Shown piece by piece: positions 8,584 through 17,672 of a stretch of DNA of 64,000 bases (its first letter is position 1; each line of letters starts with the position of its first letter). The stretch is taken from the NCBI RefSeq assembly GCF_027941835.1, contig NZ_CP116005.1, forward strand, positions 3,177,501 through 3,241,500, read 5' to 3'. The position numbers and the translations under genes were made by a program. The stretch is from Sphingosinicella microcystinivorans. GTDB lineage: Bacteria > Pseudomonadota > Alphaproteobacteria > Sphingomonadales > Sphingomonadaceae. The notes beneath the pieces are model-generated. The model ran no database searches and was not told the origin of the DNA. It was given only the letters and a program-made list of their open reading frames with translations.

Positions 8584-9144
8584 TCAGGCCATGTGCTTGA
8601 GGCCGACCCTGAGATAGTCGTAGCCGGTGACGAGCGTGAGGATCGCGGCGGCCCAGAGCGAGACGACGCCGACCTCGTAAGCCGGGAGCCATGTCATCTT
8701 GATGTTGGCCGCGCCCGCGAGGATGAGCGCGCCGAGCGCGATCATCTGGAACGCCGTCTTCCACTTGGCGAGCTGGCTGACCGGCACGGAGACCTGGATT
8801 CCGGCGAGATATTCGCGCAGCCCCGAAACCGTGATCTCGCGGATGAGGATGATGATCGCGGCAATCACGGTCCAGCCGCTGACAATATCGTTCTCGACGA
8901 GCATGATGATCACGCCCGCGATCATGATCTTGTCCGCGATCGGATCGAGGAAAACGCCGAGCTTCGAGACGGTGCCCTGCGCGCGGGCGAGATACCCGTC
9001 GAGATAATCGGTGGCACCGGCGATACAGAAGAGAATGAATGCAATAAGATAGCCGATCCAGTTCGCGTTCCACATCAGGATGACCAGAAGCGGCACCGCG
9101 AGGATGCGCGAAAGTGTGAGCAGATTGGGAAGGCTGGACAGCAT
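8584..9144 (-). CDS. pgsA: CDP-diacylglycerol--glycerol-3-phosphate 3-phosphatidyltransferase
   Basis: 186 residues, a polytopic inner-membrane CDP-alcohol phosphatidyltransferase. The catalytic motif is present as DYLDGYLAR followed by GVFLDPIADK (D-x2-D-G-x2-A-R ... G-x3-D-x3-D). It makes phosphatidylglycerol phosphate, the first committed step to PG and cardiolipin. First gene of the pgsA-moaD-moaE unit. Its start is only 21 bp from the most upstream possible start of the divergent nitroreductase gene, so its promoter must lie within or beyond that gene's 5' end. Confidence 0.97.
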   Translation of the reverse strand: MLSSLPNLLTLSRILAVPLLVILMWNANWIGYLIAFILFCIAGATDYLDGYLARAQGTVSKLGVFLDPIADKIMIAGVIIMLVENDIVSGWTVIAAIIILIREITVSGLREYLAGIQVSVPVSQLAKWKTAFQMIALGALILAGAANIKMTWLPAYEVGVVSLWAAAILTLVTGYDYLRVGLKHMA

Positions 9145-9165
9145 GGGCGGACGTTAGGCTATCGT

Positions 9166-9870
9166 ATGCGCGTGCTCAACATGGCTTTGGGGGATGAAGT
9201 GGACGTCAGTGAAGCGATTGCAACCCGCCGCTCGGTGCGCGGCTTCCTCGACCGTCCCGTCGATCCGGCGCTGCTGCGCGAGATCATCGGGAAGGCGGCG
9301 CGCGCGCCTTCGGGGGGGAATTTGCAGCCGTGGCACATCTATGTCGTCGGCGGCGACGAACTGACGCGGCTGAAGGAGATCATGGCGAAGCGGATCGTCG
9401 AGGCGCCGCGCGGCGAGGAGATGGAGTACGACATCTACCCGAAGGCCCTCGGCGAACCCTATGCCTCAAGGCGCTTTCAGGTCGGCGAGGAGATGTACGG
9501 CCATATCGGCATTCCGCGCGAGGACAGGGACGCGCGCCGGCGCTGGTTCGCCCGCAATTTCATGTTCTTCGGCGCGCCGGTTGCCTTGTTCTGCTACGTC
9601 AGCCGCACGATGGGGCCGCCGCAGTGGTCCGACCTCGGCATGTATCTCGAGAACGTGATGCTGCTGCTGCGCGAGGCGGGGCTCGATTCCTGCCCGCAGG
9701 AGTGCTGGGCGATGTATCCCAAGACGATCGGGGCGTTCCTCGACGCGCCGGAGGCGTGGATGCTGTTCACCGGCATGGCGATCGGCTGGAAGGACCCCGA
9801 CGATCCCGCCAACAAGCTCCATGCGAAGCGCGTGCCGCTTGCCGAGTTCGCGGAGTTCCGCGGCCTATGA
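9166..9870 (+). CDS. Nitroreductase family protein
   Basis: 234 residues from the first ATG. The FMN-binding nitroreductase signature is present: AIATRRSVRGFLDRPVD at the N-terminus, APSGGNLQPWHIYVV for FMN phosphate contacts, and MLLLREAGLDSCPQECW near the subunit interface. These enzymes use NAD(P)H to reduce nitroaromatics, quinones or enones. The start is uncertain: ATG 9166, ATG 9181 and GTG 9199 are in frame, and GTG 9199 has the best upstream GGGGGA. It is coupled to the next gene by an ATGA overlap and lies in a cluster with a KstD-like flavoprotein, MAPEG and GST genes. Confidence 0.93.
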   Translation: MRVLNMALGDEVDVSEAIATRRSVRGFLDRPVDPALLREIIGKAARAPSGGNLQPWHIYVVGGDELTRLKEIMAKRIVEAPRGEEMEYDIYPKALGEPYASRRFQVGEEMYGHIGIPREDRDARRRWFARNFMFFGAPVALFCYVSRTMGPPQWSDLGMYLENVMLLLREAGLDSCPQECWAMYPKTIGAFLDAPEAWMLFTGMAIGWKDPDDPANKLHAKRVPLAEFAEFRGL

Positions 9871-10346
9871 AACGCGTGGCCGCGCTTGCGATGCTGCTGC
9901 TCGTCGCGGCCTGCGCGACGCGGCCGCCGACCTACAATCGCGGCTGGGCGATCTTCGACGCCGAACCGTCCGAAGGCAATGCCGTGAAGCTCGTGTACGG
10001 CGTGCCGAACAGCGACGACATCGACCTGTTCGCGGTGTGCGACCGGGATGCGAAGGTGTTCGAACTCGCCTTCTTCACCGCGGATTCGAGCCTGTCGGTC
10101 GCCGAGGGCACGCGCACCCAGCTTCTCGTCGGGCCGCCGAACCGGATCATGTCGCTGATGGCGTGGGTCCAGCATCACCCGTCGGGCGAAATGATCGTCG
10201 TCGCCCGTGTCGGCCTGCCCCCGGCGTTCGTGCGCGACTGGGCGGGCAAGGCCGTGACGCTGGCCGGGCAGGGCACGGCGATGACGCTCCACGCCCGCCC
10301 CGGCAAGGCGATGATCGAGGATTTCCTGAAGCGCTGCGGCGGCTGA
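9867..10346 (+). CDS. Hypothetical lipoprotein
   Basis: 159 residues starting MKRVAALAMLLLVAACATR. The signal peptide ends in a lipobox (VAAC), so Cys16 should be lipidated. No family is recognised in the mature part, which has short beta-like segments and a C-terminal MIEDFLKRCGG with a second Cys. It overlaps the nitroreductase stop by 4 bp, so the two are co-translated. Function unknown. Confidence 0.8.
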   Translation: MKRVAALAMLLLVAACATRPPTYNRGWAIFDAEPSEGNAVKLVYGVPNSDDIDLFAVCDRDAKVFELAFFTADSSLSVAEGTRTQLLVGPPNRIMSLMAWVQHHPSGEMIVVARVGLPPAFVRDWAGKAVTLAGQGTAMTLHARPGKAMIEDFLKRCGG

Positions 10347-10348
10347 GC

Positions 10349-11995
10349 CTATCTCACCGCGTTGTGGCGCCCGGCGTGCCGCCCGGCGCGATAGCCGAAC
10401 ACCATCGCCGGCCCAAGCGTGCCGCCCGCGCCGCCATAGGTCATGCCCATCGGCGATGCCATGACGTTGCCCGCCGCGTAGAGGCCCTCGATGACGTTGC
10501 CGTCGAGGTCGACGACGCGTGCGTCGGCGTCGGTTTGCGGGCCGCCCTTGGTGCCGAGGGCGCCGCACTTGAGCTCGACCGCATAGTAGGGCCCGTCCTT
10601 GATCGGCCCCAGCGTGCCGCGCTTCTGCCCCTTGAACGCGGGGTCGCCCCACCAGCGGTCGTGCGCGCTCTCGCCGCGGCGGAAATCCGCGTCGTAGCCC
10701 GCGCGGACCATCGTGTTGAACCGCTCGACGGTTGCCGCGAGCGCGTCTCCGGGGATGCCGAGGCGTTCGGCGAGCGCGTGCAGCGTCTCGCCGTAGGCGA
10801 TCCAGTCGGGCGCGCGCTCTCCGGCGGCATATTCGGTGCGCAGCCCGCCGCCGAAGCCGTACTTGTCGTAGAAGCGCTGGTTGAAAATGACCCACGCGGG
10901 CAGGTTCCTGTAGGAGGACGTCGCCGTGTCCTGCTCGTGGAACGCGGCGCCCGCGGCGTTGTAGTTCGCGGCCTCGTTGAGGAAGCGCTTGCCGTCTGCG
11001 TTCACGATGATCGTGCCGGGCAGCGTGCGGCCCGCGCTGATCAACTGCCGCTTCATCGACACCAATGTTTCGGGAACCTCGATCACCGGCGCCCACCACG
11101 CCTCGCGCATGTTGCCGAGCATCGCGCCCGCGCGCATCGCCATCTTGAGGCCGTCGCCGGTGTTGGTGGGGACGGACACGGGATGCGTCATCGGCCCGCG
11201 CAGGAACGCACGCACGAGGTCCGCATCCCATTCGAAACCGCCGGTGGCGAGGATGACGTTGGGCGCGCGGACCTCCGTTCGGCCGGATGCGGTTTCCAGA
11301 ACGACGCCGGCGACACGGCCGCCTTCCATGACGAGCTCGACGGCGCGGTGCCCGGTCGCGGGCGCGATGCCGCGATCGAGGCAGCCGCGCAGCAGCCGCC
11401 CGATCACCGAATGGCCGAGGCCGCGTTCGTCGTTGTCGATGCGGCGCTGCCTTTCTTCAGGAGGCATCGGCACCGGGACAGGCTGACCCAATGTCGTTTC
11501 GCCCACAGCGATGTGATAGTCTGGGAAATAGGGCGATACCTCGACGCGGTCCTTCCATGCGCCGAGGTCGCCGAACGGGTAGGGCGGGCATTCGAGCGTG
11601 CGGCCGCCCTCCGGTTTTCCGCCCGGCAGCTCCGGGTGGTAATCGGGGAATTCGCTGACGCTGTAGAAGCGAACGGGCGTGCGCTCTTCCAGAAAGCGCA
11701 CCATCTCGGCGCCCGAATCGACGAACGCGGCGGCGATGTCGTCCGGGATCAGGCCGTGCGACAGCGCGCCGAGATAGGTCAGCGCCTCCTCGCGGCTGTC
11801 GGTCTTGCCCGCCGCGATCTGGTGCGGGTTGTTGGGGATCCAGATCTGGCCGCCCGACCATGCCGTGGTGCCGCCGACGCGCTCCGACTTCTCGAATATG
11901 CCGACGCGCGCGCCTTGCTCGTGCGCCGTGATCGCGGCGGTCAGCCCGGCCGCGCCCGTACCCAGCACGACGACATCGAATTCCTGCATCCGCAC
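10349..11995 (-). CDS. FAD-binding dehydrogenase of the fumarate reductase/3-ketosteroid-delta1-dehydrogenase family
   Basis: 548 residues. An N-terminal dinucleotide motif DVVVLGTGAAGLTAA is followed by GGTTAWSGGQIWIPNN, the FAD-contact loop typical of KstD-like enzymes, and near the C-terminus YAAGNVMASPMGMTYGGAGGT completes the FAD site. Family members insert a double bond into steroid ring A or reduce enones. Substrate cannot be assigned; neighbours for xenobiotic handling fit a catabolic or detoxification role. It is convergent with the lipoprotein gene, with 2 bp between the stops. Confidence 0.9.
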   Translation of the reverse strand: MRMQEFDVVVLGTGAAGLTAAITAHEQGARVGIFEKSERVGGTTAWSGGQIWIPNNPHQIAAGKTDSREEALTYLGALSHGLIPDDIAAAFVDSGAEMVRFLEERTPVRFYSVSEFPDYHPELPGGKPEGGRTLECPPYPFGDLGAWKDRVEVSPYFPDYHIAVGETTLGQPVPVPMPPEERQRRIDNDERGLGHSVIGRLLRGCLDRGIAPATGHRAVELVMEGGRVAGVVLETASGRTEVRAPNVILATGGFEWDADLVRAFLRGPMTHPVSVPTNTGDGLKMAMRAGAMLGNMREAWWAPVIEVPETLVSMKRQLISAGRTLPGTIIVNADGKRFLNEAANYNAAGAAFHEQDTATSSYRNLPAWVIFNQRFYDKYGFGGGLRTEYAAGERAPDWIAYGETLHALAERLGIPGDALAATVERFNTMVRAGYDADFRRGESAHDRWWGDPAFKGQKRGTLGPIKDGPYYAVELKCGALGTKGGPQTDADARVVDLDGNVIEGLYAAGNVMASPMGMTYGGAGGTLGPAMVFGYRAGRHAGRHNAVR

Positions 11996-12092
11996 CTCCC
12001 CGATCGCGCCGCAACCGTCATCGGCGGCAAGCGTGTTTGAGGGATTATTATACCGTAGTGCAGGTTTTGGAACCGGAAAATCGTAACCGTGC

Positions 12093-12488
12093 CTAGCGTA
12101 TGAGGTCGATCACCACCGCCACGACGGCGCCGACGAGCGCCGCGAGGCTGGCAAGGCTGGAAATGAGGAAGCCCACGTTCCGCTTTTCGGCGTCCTTGAT
12201 GTAGCCGATCACATAGGCGATGCGGCCCACCACCCACGCCAGCGCATAGAGGCCGCCCCAGAGGTCGCCGAACAGCGTCGCCACGATCCAGACCAGCGGC
12301 AGGAACAGCACGAGCTGCTCCATCGTGTTCTGGTGGGCGCGGAAGGCGCGCTCGAACTCCGGGTGGCCGGTGGTGGCGGGCGCCTTGACGCCGAACTTGC
12401 CGCGCGCCTGCCCGACCGGGATCGACGCCCACACGTAGACGGCAAGCGCCGCCAGCGTGCCGATCAGCGTCAGCGGGTACATCTGCAT
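12093..12488 (-). CDS. MAPEG family membrane protein
   Basis: 131 residues with four predicted transmembrane helices. The MAPEG signature FERAFRAHQNTME is at residues about 46-58. The family covers membrane-bound glutathione-dependent enzymes and eicosanoid-related homologues. It is encoded directly downstream of the soluble GST with a short gap (about 25 bp), suggesting that both handle electrophiles. Bacterial substrates are mostly unknown. Confidence 0.92.
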   Translation of the reverse strand: MQMYPLTLIGTLAALAVYVWASIPVGQARGKFGVKAPATTGHPEFERAFRAHQNTMEQLVLFLPLVWIVATLFGDLWGGLYALAWVVGRIAYVIGYIKDAEKRNVGFLISSLASLAALVGAVVAVVIDLIR

Positions 12489-12513
12489 GAGTTTCCTCCC
12501 CCTTTGAAGGCGA

Positions 12514-13206
12514 TCAGGCGGGCTTGCCCGTCACCACGATCTTGCGTGCCTGCTCGGCGAAGGCCTTCGCCGAATCCTCGTCGTCGTCGCGAATCCGCGC
12601 GCGCATGTCCTCGGGCACGGTGATGCCCTTCTGCACGCCGGGGCGGGCCATGATGGCCTCCAGCCAGCGCTGGAGGTTCGGCAGGCCGTCGATGGAGATG
12701 CCGGACCACTTGTGCGTGCGCACCCAGCACCAGTTCGCCATGTCGGCGATCGAATAGTCGCCCGCGAGATATTCGGTGCGCGAAAGCTGGCGTTCCAGCA
12801 CCTCGAACAGGCGGCGGCCCTCGTTCTGGTAGCGGTCGATGGCGGGCTGAATCTTTTCCGGGAAGTAGCGGTAGAAGACGTTCGCCTGCCCCATCATCGG
12901 GCCGATGCCGCTCATCTGGAACATCAGCCACTGCTCGACGCGGCTCTGCGACTTCGCGTCGGTGCCGTAGAACTTGCCGGAGAGCCGGGCGAGGTAGAGC
13001 ATGATCGCGCCCGATTCGAAGATCGGGAAACCGTCGTGGACGAGCGCGGGGATGCGGCCGTTCGGGTTGATCTCCAGGAACCAGTCCTGCTTCTGCACCC
13101 CGGTGGTGAGGTCGATCTTCTCGAATTCGTAGTCGAAGCCCATTTCCTCGAGCGCGACCGAGGCCTTGTAGCCGTTCGGCGTCGCGGCGGTGTAGAGCTT
13201 CATCAT
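12514..13206 (-). CDS. Glutathione S-transferase family protein (Ure2p/YfcG-like)
   Basis: 230 residues. Thioredoxin-like N-terminal domain with [20 protein letters not shown] (the TPNGYK loop is typical of the Nu/Ure2p-like class), [10 protein letters not shown] with cis-Pro and the glutathione-binding [11 protein letters not shown]. The all-helical C-terminal domain starts near residue 90. It probably conjugates or reduces disulfides/peroxides with glutathione in the cytoplasm. First gene of a GST-MAPEG pair transcribed leftwards. Confidence 0.95.
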   Translation of the reverse strand: MMKLYTAATPNGYKASVALEEMGFDYEFEKIDLTTGVQKQDWFLEINPNGRIPALVHDGFPIFESGAIMLYLARLSGKFYGTDAKSQSRVEQWLMFQMSGIGPMMGQANVFYRYFPEKIQPAIDRYQNEGRRLFEVLERQLSRTEYLAGDYSIADMANWCWVRTHKWSGISIDGLPNLQRWLEAIMARPGVQKGITVPEDMRARIRDDDEDSAKAFAEQARKIVVTGKPA

Positions 13207-13258
13207 GCGGCGGTCCCTCCCCGAAAGGCCCGATTCGAGTCGCGCTCGACGTTAGTCC

Positions 13259-15178
13259 TTATCCGCGCGGATGGAAGTGGTCGTAGATCGTCTCGGCCAT
13301 CGTCTTCGAGATGCCCGGCGCCGCCATCAGCGATTCGAGCGCGGCGGAGCGGACGGCCTTCGCCGTGCCGAAGTGCATGAGGAGCGCGCGCTTGCGGGCC
13401 GGGCCGATGCCGGGCACGTCATCGAGCGGATTGGCGGTGATCGCCTTGCTGCGCTTGGCGCGGTGCGCGCCGATGGCGAAGCGGTGCGCCTCGTCGCGCA
13501 GGCGCTGGAGGTAGAACAGCACCGGGCTGTTCGTGGGCAGGGTGAGCTCGCGGCCGTCCATCAGGTGAAAGACCTCGCGGCCGGCGTTGCGGTCCGGCCC
13601 CTTGGCGACGCCGACGAGCGTCACGTCGTCGATGCCCTGCTCGGCGAGGATGTCCATCGCGGCGGAAAGCTGGCCCTTGCCGCCGTCGATGAGCACGAGG
13701 TCGGGCCAGTCGGAGCCCTTGCGGTCGGGGTCTTCCTTGCCGAGCCGCGCGAAACGGCGGCCGAGCACGTGGCGCATCATGCCGAAGTCGTCGCCGGGCG
13801 TGATCGCGTCATCCCTGATGTTGAACTTGCGGTAGCTGTTCTTGAGGAAACCCTCCGGCCCCGCCACGATCATGGCGCCGCCGGCGTTGGAACCCTGAAT
13901 GTGGCTGTTGTCGTAGACCTCGATGCGGCGCGGCGGTTCCGGCAGCTCGAAGAGATCGGCGAGCTCGCCGAGCAGCTTCGTCTGCGTGGCGCCCTCGGCG
14001 AGGTTGCGGTCGAGCGCCTCGACGGCGTTGCGCGCCGCCTGATCGACGAGGCGCTTGAGCGCGCCGCGCTGCGGCCGTCGGATCGCCACCTTGCGCGGAC
14101 CGCGGCTGGAGAGCGCCTCGGCGATCAGCTCGCATTCGGCGGGCAGGCGGTCGACGAGGATTTCCGGCGGCAGCGGCATGTCCTCGTAGAACTGGACGAT
14201 GAAGCTTCCCAGCACCTCCTCGGGTGTGCTTCCCGCCGTGTTCTTCGGGAAGAAGGCGCGGTGCCCCCAGTTCTGGCCGCCGCGGATGAAGAACGCCTGT
14301 ATCGAGAACTGCCCGGCCTTCTCGGCGAGCGCGATGACGTCGACGTCCTTCACGCCCTCGGCGGTGCCGGTCTGGCCCTGAATGAAGGTGAGCGCGCGCA
14401 AGCGGTCGCGATAGACGGCGGCAAGCTCGTAGTCCTGCTTTTCGGCCGCCGCCTGCATGGCCTCGCCGAGCTTGCGCTGCACCGACTGGCTCTTGCCGTC
14501 GAGGAAGTCCTTCGCATCGGCGACGAGCTCGGCGTAGCCCGCCGCGTCGATGCGGTCGACGCACGGCGCCGAGCAGCGGCGGATCTGGAACAGGAGGCAG
14601 GGGCGGGCCCGATTCGCCATGAAGCTGTCCGAGCAGCTTCTGAGCAGGAACACCTTCTGGAGCGCGTTCAGCGTGCGGTTGACCGCGCCGGCACTCGCGA
14701 ACGGGCCGAAGTAGACGCCTTTGCCCTTGCGCGCGCCGCGATGCTTGGAGATGCGCGGAAAGGCATGATCCTCGTTGAGGAAGATGAAGGGGAAGCTCTT
14801 GTCGTCGCGCAGCAGGACGTTGAACGCGGGCCGGAAACGCTTGATGAGCTGTGCCTCGAGCAGCAGCGCCTCGGCCTCGCTCGCCGTGGTGACGATGGTC
14901 ATGGCGCGCGTCAGCGACACCATGCGCTGCAACCGCTTCGGCAGGCGCGCGACCTGCGTGTAGTTGGTGACGCGGTTCTTCAGGCTGCGCGCCTTGCCGA
15001 CGTAGAGCACGTCGCCGCCCGCATCGAGCATCCGGTAGACGCCCGGACGCGCCGGAAGCGTCTTCAGCACGTTGCGGATCGCCGCCACGCCCGCATCGAG
15101 ATCGGGCGTGTCGCGCCCGCGCACGGCATAGGTCGCCTGCTCCTCGGAAAAGCGGTCAATCTGCGGGGGTTCAGCCAT
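13259..15178 (-). CDS. uvrC: Excinuclease ABC subunit UvrC
   Basis: 639 residues, full length. The N-terminal GIY-YIG nuclease is seen as PGVYRMLDAGGDVLYVGKA; a UVR motif (residues about 215-250) contacts UvrB; the central RNase H-like nuclease contains VYDNSHIQG and LVLIDGGKGQ with the expected acidic residues; the C-terminal helix-hairpin-helix reads DVPGIGPARKRALL. UvrC makes both incisions in nucleotide excision repair. In many alphaproteobacteria uvrC sits next to pgsA-moaD-moaE; here about 4 kb of other genes separates them. Confidence 0.97.
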   Translation of the reverse strand: MAEPPQIDRFSEEQATYAVRGRDTPDLDAGVAAIRNVLKTLPARPGVYRMLDAGGDVLYVGKARSLKNRVTNYTQVARLPKRLQRMVSLTRAMTIVTTASEAEALLLEAQLIKRFRPAFNVLLRDDKSFPFIFLNEDHAFPRISKHRGARKGKGVYFGPFASAGAVNRTLNALQKVFLLRSCSDSFMANRARPCLLFQIRRCSAPCVDRIDAAGYAELVADAKDFLDGKSQSVQRKLGEAMQAAAEKQDYELAAVYRDRLRALTFIQGQTGTAEGVKDVDVIALAEKAGQFSIQAFFIRGGQNWGHRAFFPKNTAGSTPEEVLGSFIVQFYEDMPLPPEILVDRLPAECELIAEALSSRGPRKVAIRRPQRGALKRLVDQAARNAVEALDRNLAEGATQTKLLGELADLFELPEPPRRIEVYDNSHIQGSNAGGAMIVAGPEGFLKNSYRKFNIRDDAITPGDDFGMMRHVLGRRFARLGKEDPDRKGSDWPDLVLIDGGKGQLSAAMDILAEQGIDDVTLVGVAKGPDRNAGREVFHLMDGRELTLPTNSPVLFYLQRLRDEAHRFAIGAHRAKRSKAITANPLDDVPGIGPARKRALLMHFGTAKAVRSAALESLMAAPGISKTMAETIYDHFHPRG

Positions 15179-15245
15179 CGCCTTCAGATGTAGGCGAGGG
15201 AGGCGGACCTCTCAACTGTCACGGAAATGACTTGTCCCCGGCGTC

Positions 15246-15254
15246 TGTGGATAA
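15246..15254. promoter_or_regulatory. Perfect DnaA box (TGTGGATAA / TTATCCACA)
   Basis: An exact 9-mer R-type DnaA box lies in the 180-bp region between the divergent uvrC and FolM-like genes. It is single, so an origin is unlikely; DnaA-linked control of uvrC is possible but chance cannot be excluded. Confidence 0.3.
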
Positions 15255-15361
15255 GTCTCTGGACATATGGCGCGGTGCCGCGCTGGCACTGACGCGCCCC
15301 GGCTGCCGAAAAAACGGGCAGCGGCTTGCCCGTTGAAACGCCGGCGGGTAAGCGCTCGCCG

Positions 15362-16141
15362 ATGACACCCGAGTTCGGCAGTCCCGCAAGCGCGCTGGTC
15401 ACCGGCGGCGCGAAGCGCATCGGCGCCGCGCTGACGCGCGCGCTCGCGGCGGACGGCTGGCACGTCCACATCCACTGCAACGAATCGGTGGCCGAGGCGG
15501 AGGCGCTCGCCGCCGAAATCGGGGCGGGCGGCGGCAGCGCCTCGATCGTGCGCGCGGACCTTGCCGACGCGGACTCGTGCCGCACGCTGTTCGACCGGCT
15601 GGAGCCCGGAAATCCGCCGGTTTCCCTGCTCATCAACAACGCGTCCGTGTTCCGCTACGACACGCAGGCGGACTTCGCGGCAACGCAGTGGGACGTGCAG
15701 ATCGACGTCAACCTGCGCGCGCCGGCGCTGCTGACGCAGCAGTTCGCGGCGCGCTGCGCGGGGCGGGGCGGCCTCGTGCTCAACCTGCTCGACGCCAAGG
15801 TCGCCGCACCGAATCCCGATTTCTACAGCTACACGGTGAGCAAGCTCGGCCTCGCCGGGCTCACCGAACTTCAGGCGCGGGCGCTGGCCCCCAACATCCG
15901 CGTGAACGGCATCGCGCCCTCGGTGACGCTGGTCAGCGGCCCGCAGACGCGGGAGAACTTCGAGCGCGCGCATGTGTATAACCTGCTGCGGCGCGGCGTG
16001 CTGGTGGAGCATGTTGTCATGACGATGCAATATTTGATCGCGCTTCCGACGATCACCGGCCAGGTGATCGTGCTCGATGCGGGGCAGCACATGCTCGGTA
16101 TGCCGCGCGACGTCGCCTTCATGGTGGGAGAGGGCTCATGA
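15362..16141 (+). CDS. SDR family oxidoreductase, FolM-like (dihydromonapterin/dihydrofolate reductase type)
   Basis: 259 residues. Rossmann motif SALVTGGAKRIGAAL gives the TGxxxRIG variant with Arg characteristic of FolM/pteridine reductases. LLINNAS follows, and the catalytic pair appears as YSYTVSK (Tyr and Lys). It overlaps folB by 4 bp, so a role in pterin metabolism is well supported by both sequence and context. ATG 15362 is preferred to an upstream TTG (15326). Its promoter region is shared with uvrC, transcribed the other way. Confidence 0.88.
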   Translation: MTPEFGSPASALVTGGAKRIGAALTRALAADGWHVHIHCNESVAEAEALAAEIGAGGGSASIVRADLADADSCRTLFDRLEPGNPPVSLLINNASVFRYDTQADFAATQWDVQIDVNLRAPALLTQQFAARCAGRGGLVLNLLDAKVAAPNPDFYSYTVSKLGLAGLTELQARALAPNIRVNGIAPSVTLVSGPQTRENFERAHVYNLLRRGVLVEHVVMTMQYLIALPTITGQVIVLDAGQHMLGMPRDVAFMVGEGS

Positions 16142-16551
16142 GCCCCGCGCCGCGCGGCCTCGTCCCCGAGGCGCTGGCGCCGAAGGCGCGGCGGATTCGG
16201 CTTCACGGTTACGAACTGCTCGTCGACATCGGCTTCCACAGCTTCGAGGTCGGCGCGCCGCAGCGGCTGCGCGTCGATGTCGACATCTGGGTGGACGAAG
16301 CGTCTTTCCCCACCGACGATCAGGTGAAGAGCGCGTGGAACTACGATTTCCTGCGCGAGACCGTGAAGACGCTGGCGGCGGCGCGGCGCTTCAACCTGCA
16401 GGAAACCTTCTGCCGCGCGGTCTACGACATCATCGCGGCGCGCAAGGGCGTGCTGGCGCTGCGCGTCGCGACCGCAAAGCCCGACATCTATCCCGACTGC
16501 GATTTCGTGGGCGTCGAGCTGTCGTCGCTGCCGCCCGGCTACTCCGAATAG
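16138..16551 (+). CDS. folB: Dihydroneopterin aldolase family protein
   Basis: 137 residues. The FolB/DHNA fold is recognisable from RIRLHGYELLVDIGFHSFE, the beta-strand RLRVDVDIWVDE, the helix YDFLRETVKTLAA, QETFCRAVYDII and the closing VRVATAKPDIY-like strand. FolB cleaves dihydroneopterin to 6-hydroxymethyl-dihydropterin in folate synthesis. The N-terminus has a 17-residue extension. It overlaps the upstream reductase (ATGA) and its 3' end overlaps the convergent hypothetical gene by 13 bp. folK lies elsewhere in the window at 47536. Confidence 0.9.
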   Translation: MSPAPRGLVPEALAPKARRIRLHGYELLVDIGFHSFEVGAPQRLRVDVDIWVDEASFPTDDQVKSAWNYDFLRETVKTLAAARRFNLQETFCRAVYDIIAARKGVLALRVATAKPDIYPDCDFVGVELSSLPPGYSE

Positions 16552-17357
16552 GCGCGGTCGCAGGGGCCGAGCAGATCGAGCACGAAACGATAGTCCGCCT
16601 TCGCGGCGGCGGCGTCCGCCAGATCGAGCGTCGAGGTGCTGGAGGCGGGAAGGCTGCGGGGCAGACCGCAGGCGAGCCGATACCAGAGCAGGCTGCCGTC
16701 CTTCACGCCGGCCGCGGCGTCGTCGATGATGTCGCCGGTGGCCACGCTGAACGCCCTGGGCTGGCCGGGGCGCGACAGCACCACGAGCGACACCGGGTTC
16801 CCGGCCTTCGTCTGGATGAATATCTGGCTTTCGGATTCGCCCGGCAGGCTGCCGGGGACATGGAACGCCTGCCCGAGCCCGGAAATCCGCATGTCGCGCA
16901 CATCCGGGGCGGTGACGGCTTCGGCCGCGACGGCGCGCACGTAGGCGTCGCGCTCGGCCGTCCAGTCCACCTGCGCCCACGGGCGGACGAGCTGGAACTG
17001 CGCTTCGCGGCTCCCCGGCGCAAGGAACAGCAGCACGGGGAGCCCCTTCAATTTGGGCGTGCGTCCGCGCGGATCGGCCCCGATGTCGACCAGATACTCG
17101 ATTTCCTTCGGAACAGATCCGGGCGCGATCAGCACGTTGCTGATTTCGGCGGTGATCAGGAAGCGGCGGAAGCCGGGGGCGAGGCCGGGAGACAGTTTTT
17201 CGCTGAGCCGCGCGGCTTTCGTGATCTCCGCGCGGACGATGATCCGCGCCTCGGTGGTCAGCGCCACGAGGTCGGCGCGCCCCGGGCTTGCCGACACGCC
17301 GCCAAGCGGAAGCAGCGTTCCCGAGAGAAGAATCGCAAAAAAAGCCCAGAGGCGCAT
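16539..17357 (-). CDS. Conserved hypothetical secreted protein
   Basis: 272 residues from ATG 17357, with a signal peptide (MRLWAFFAILLSGTLLPLGGV ending near ASP) and no membrane segment afterwards. An upstream AAAAGGGA supports this start over more upstream ATGs. The mature protein has Cys pairs near the C-terminus (ACGLP and LLGPCDR) that could form a disulfide. No family recognised. It is convergent with folB. Confidence 0.7.
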   Translation of the reverse strand: MRLWAFFAILLSGTLLPLGGVSASPGRADLVALTTEARIIVRAEITKAARLSEKLSPGLAPGFRRFLITAEISNVLIAPGSVPKEIEYLVDIGADPRGRTPKLKGLPVLLFLAPGSREAQFQLVRPWAQVDWTAERDAYVRAVAAEAVTAPDVRDMRISGLGQAFHVPGSLPGESESQIFIQTKAGNPVSLVVLSRPGQPRAFSVATGDIIDDAAAGVKDGSLLWYRLACGLPRSLPASSTSTLDLADAAAAKADYRFVLDLLGPCDRAYSE

Positions 17358-17672
17358 CAGGCTGTCCCTTTTGTTATAAAGTCGCACAAAATCCATATCT
17401 GTTCGCAGTTTAACGCATTTGGGCCATGTTTGACATGACCGTGGCATGAATTGGGCGAACGGGCGCACGCGCCACAACCCTGCCACAAAGCAGTTGCGGG
17501 TGTAGAGCGCCCAAGCTAGTAGGTCGCGTCAGGGACGGTTTGAGGCGGTTTTCAACCGCTTCATGAACGTTGAAAAAAAGGATAAGATTGCGGTCAAAGC
17601 CGCAACCGGTTTCTGATCGGCTCCAATGGGGTCGATGGTTAAGGGTCAGCTAAGAGGGAGTAACCCGCGTCC
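17358..17672. other. Intergenic region before tonB with two small hairpins
   Basis: 315 bp without a gene. The tonB leader holds two inverted repeats: GCGGTT/AACCGC at 17545-17559 and TTGCGG/CCGCAA at 17588-17605, and an A-rich stretch between them. No Fur-like motif was found here, unlike the iron block at 26-36 kb. Promoters for both flanking genes should lie here but no convincing -35/-10 pair was identified. Confidence 0.4.

Noticed and set aside
15326-15361. TTG start for the FolM-like gene
   Set aside because: Adds 12 residues without family support or ribosome binding site; ATG 15362 preferred.
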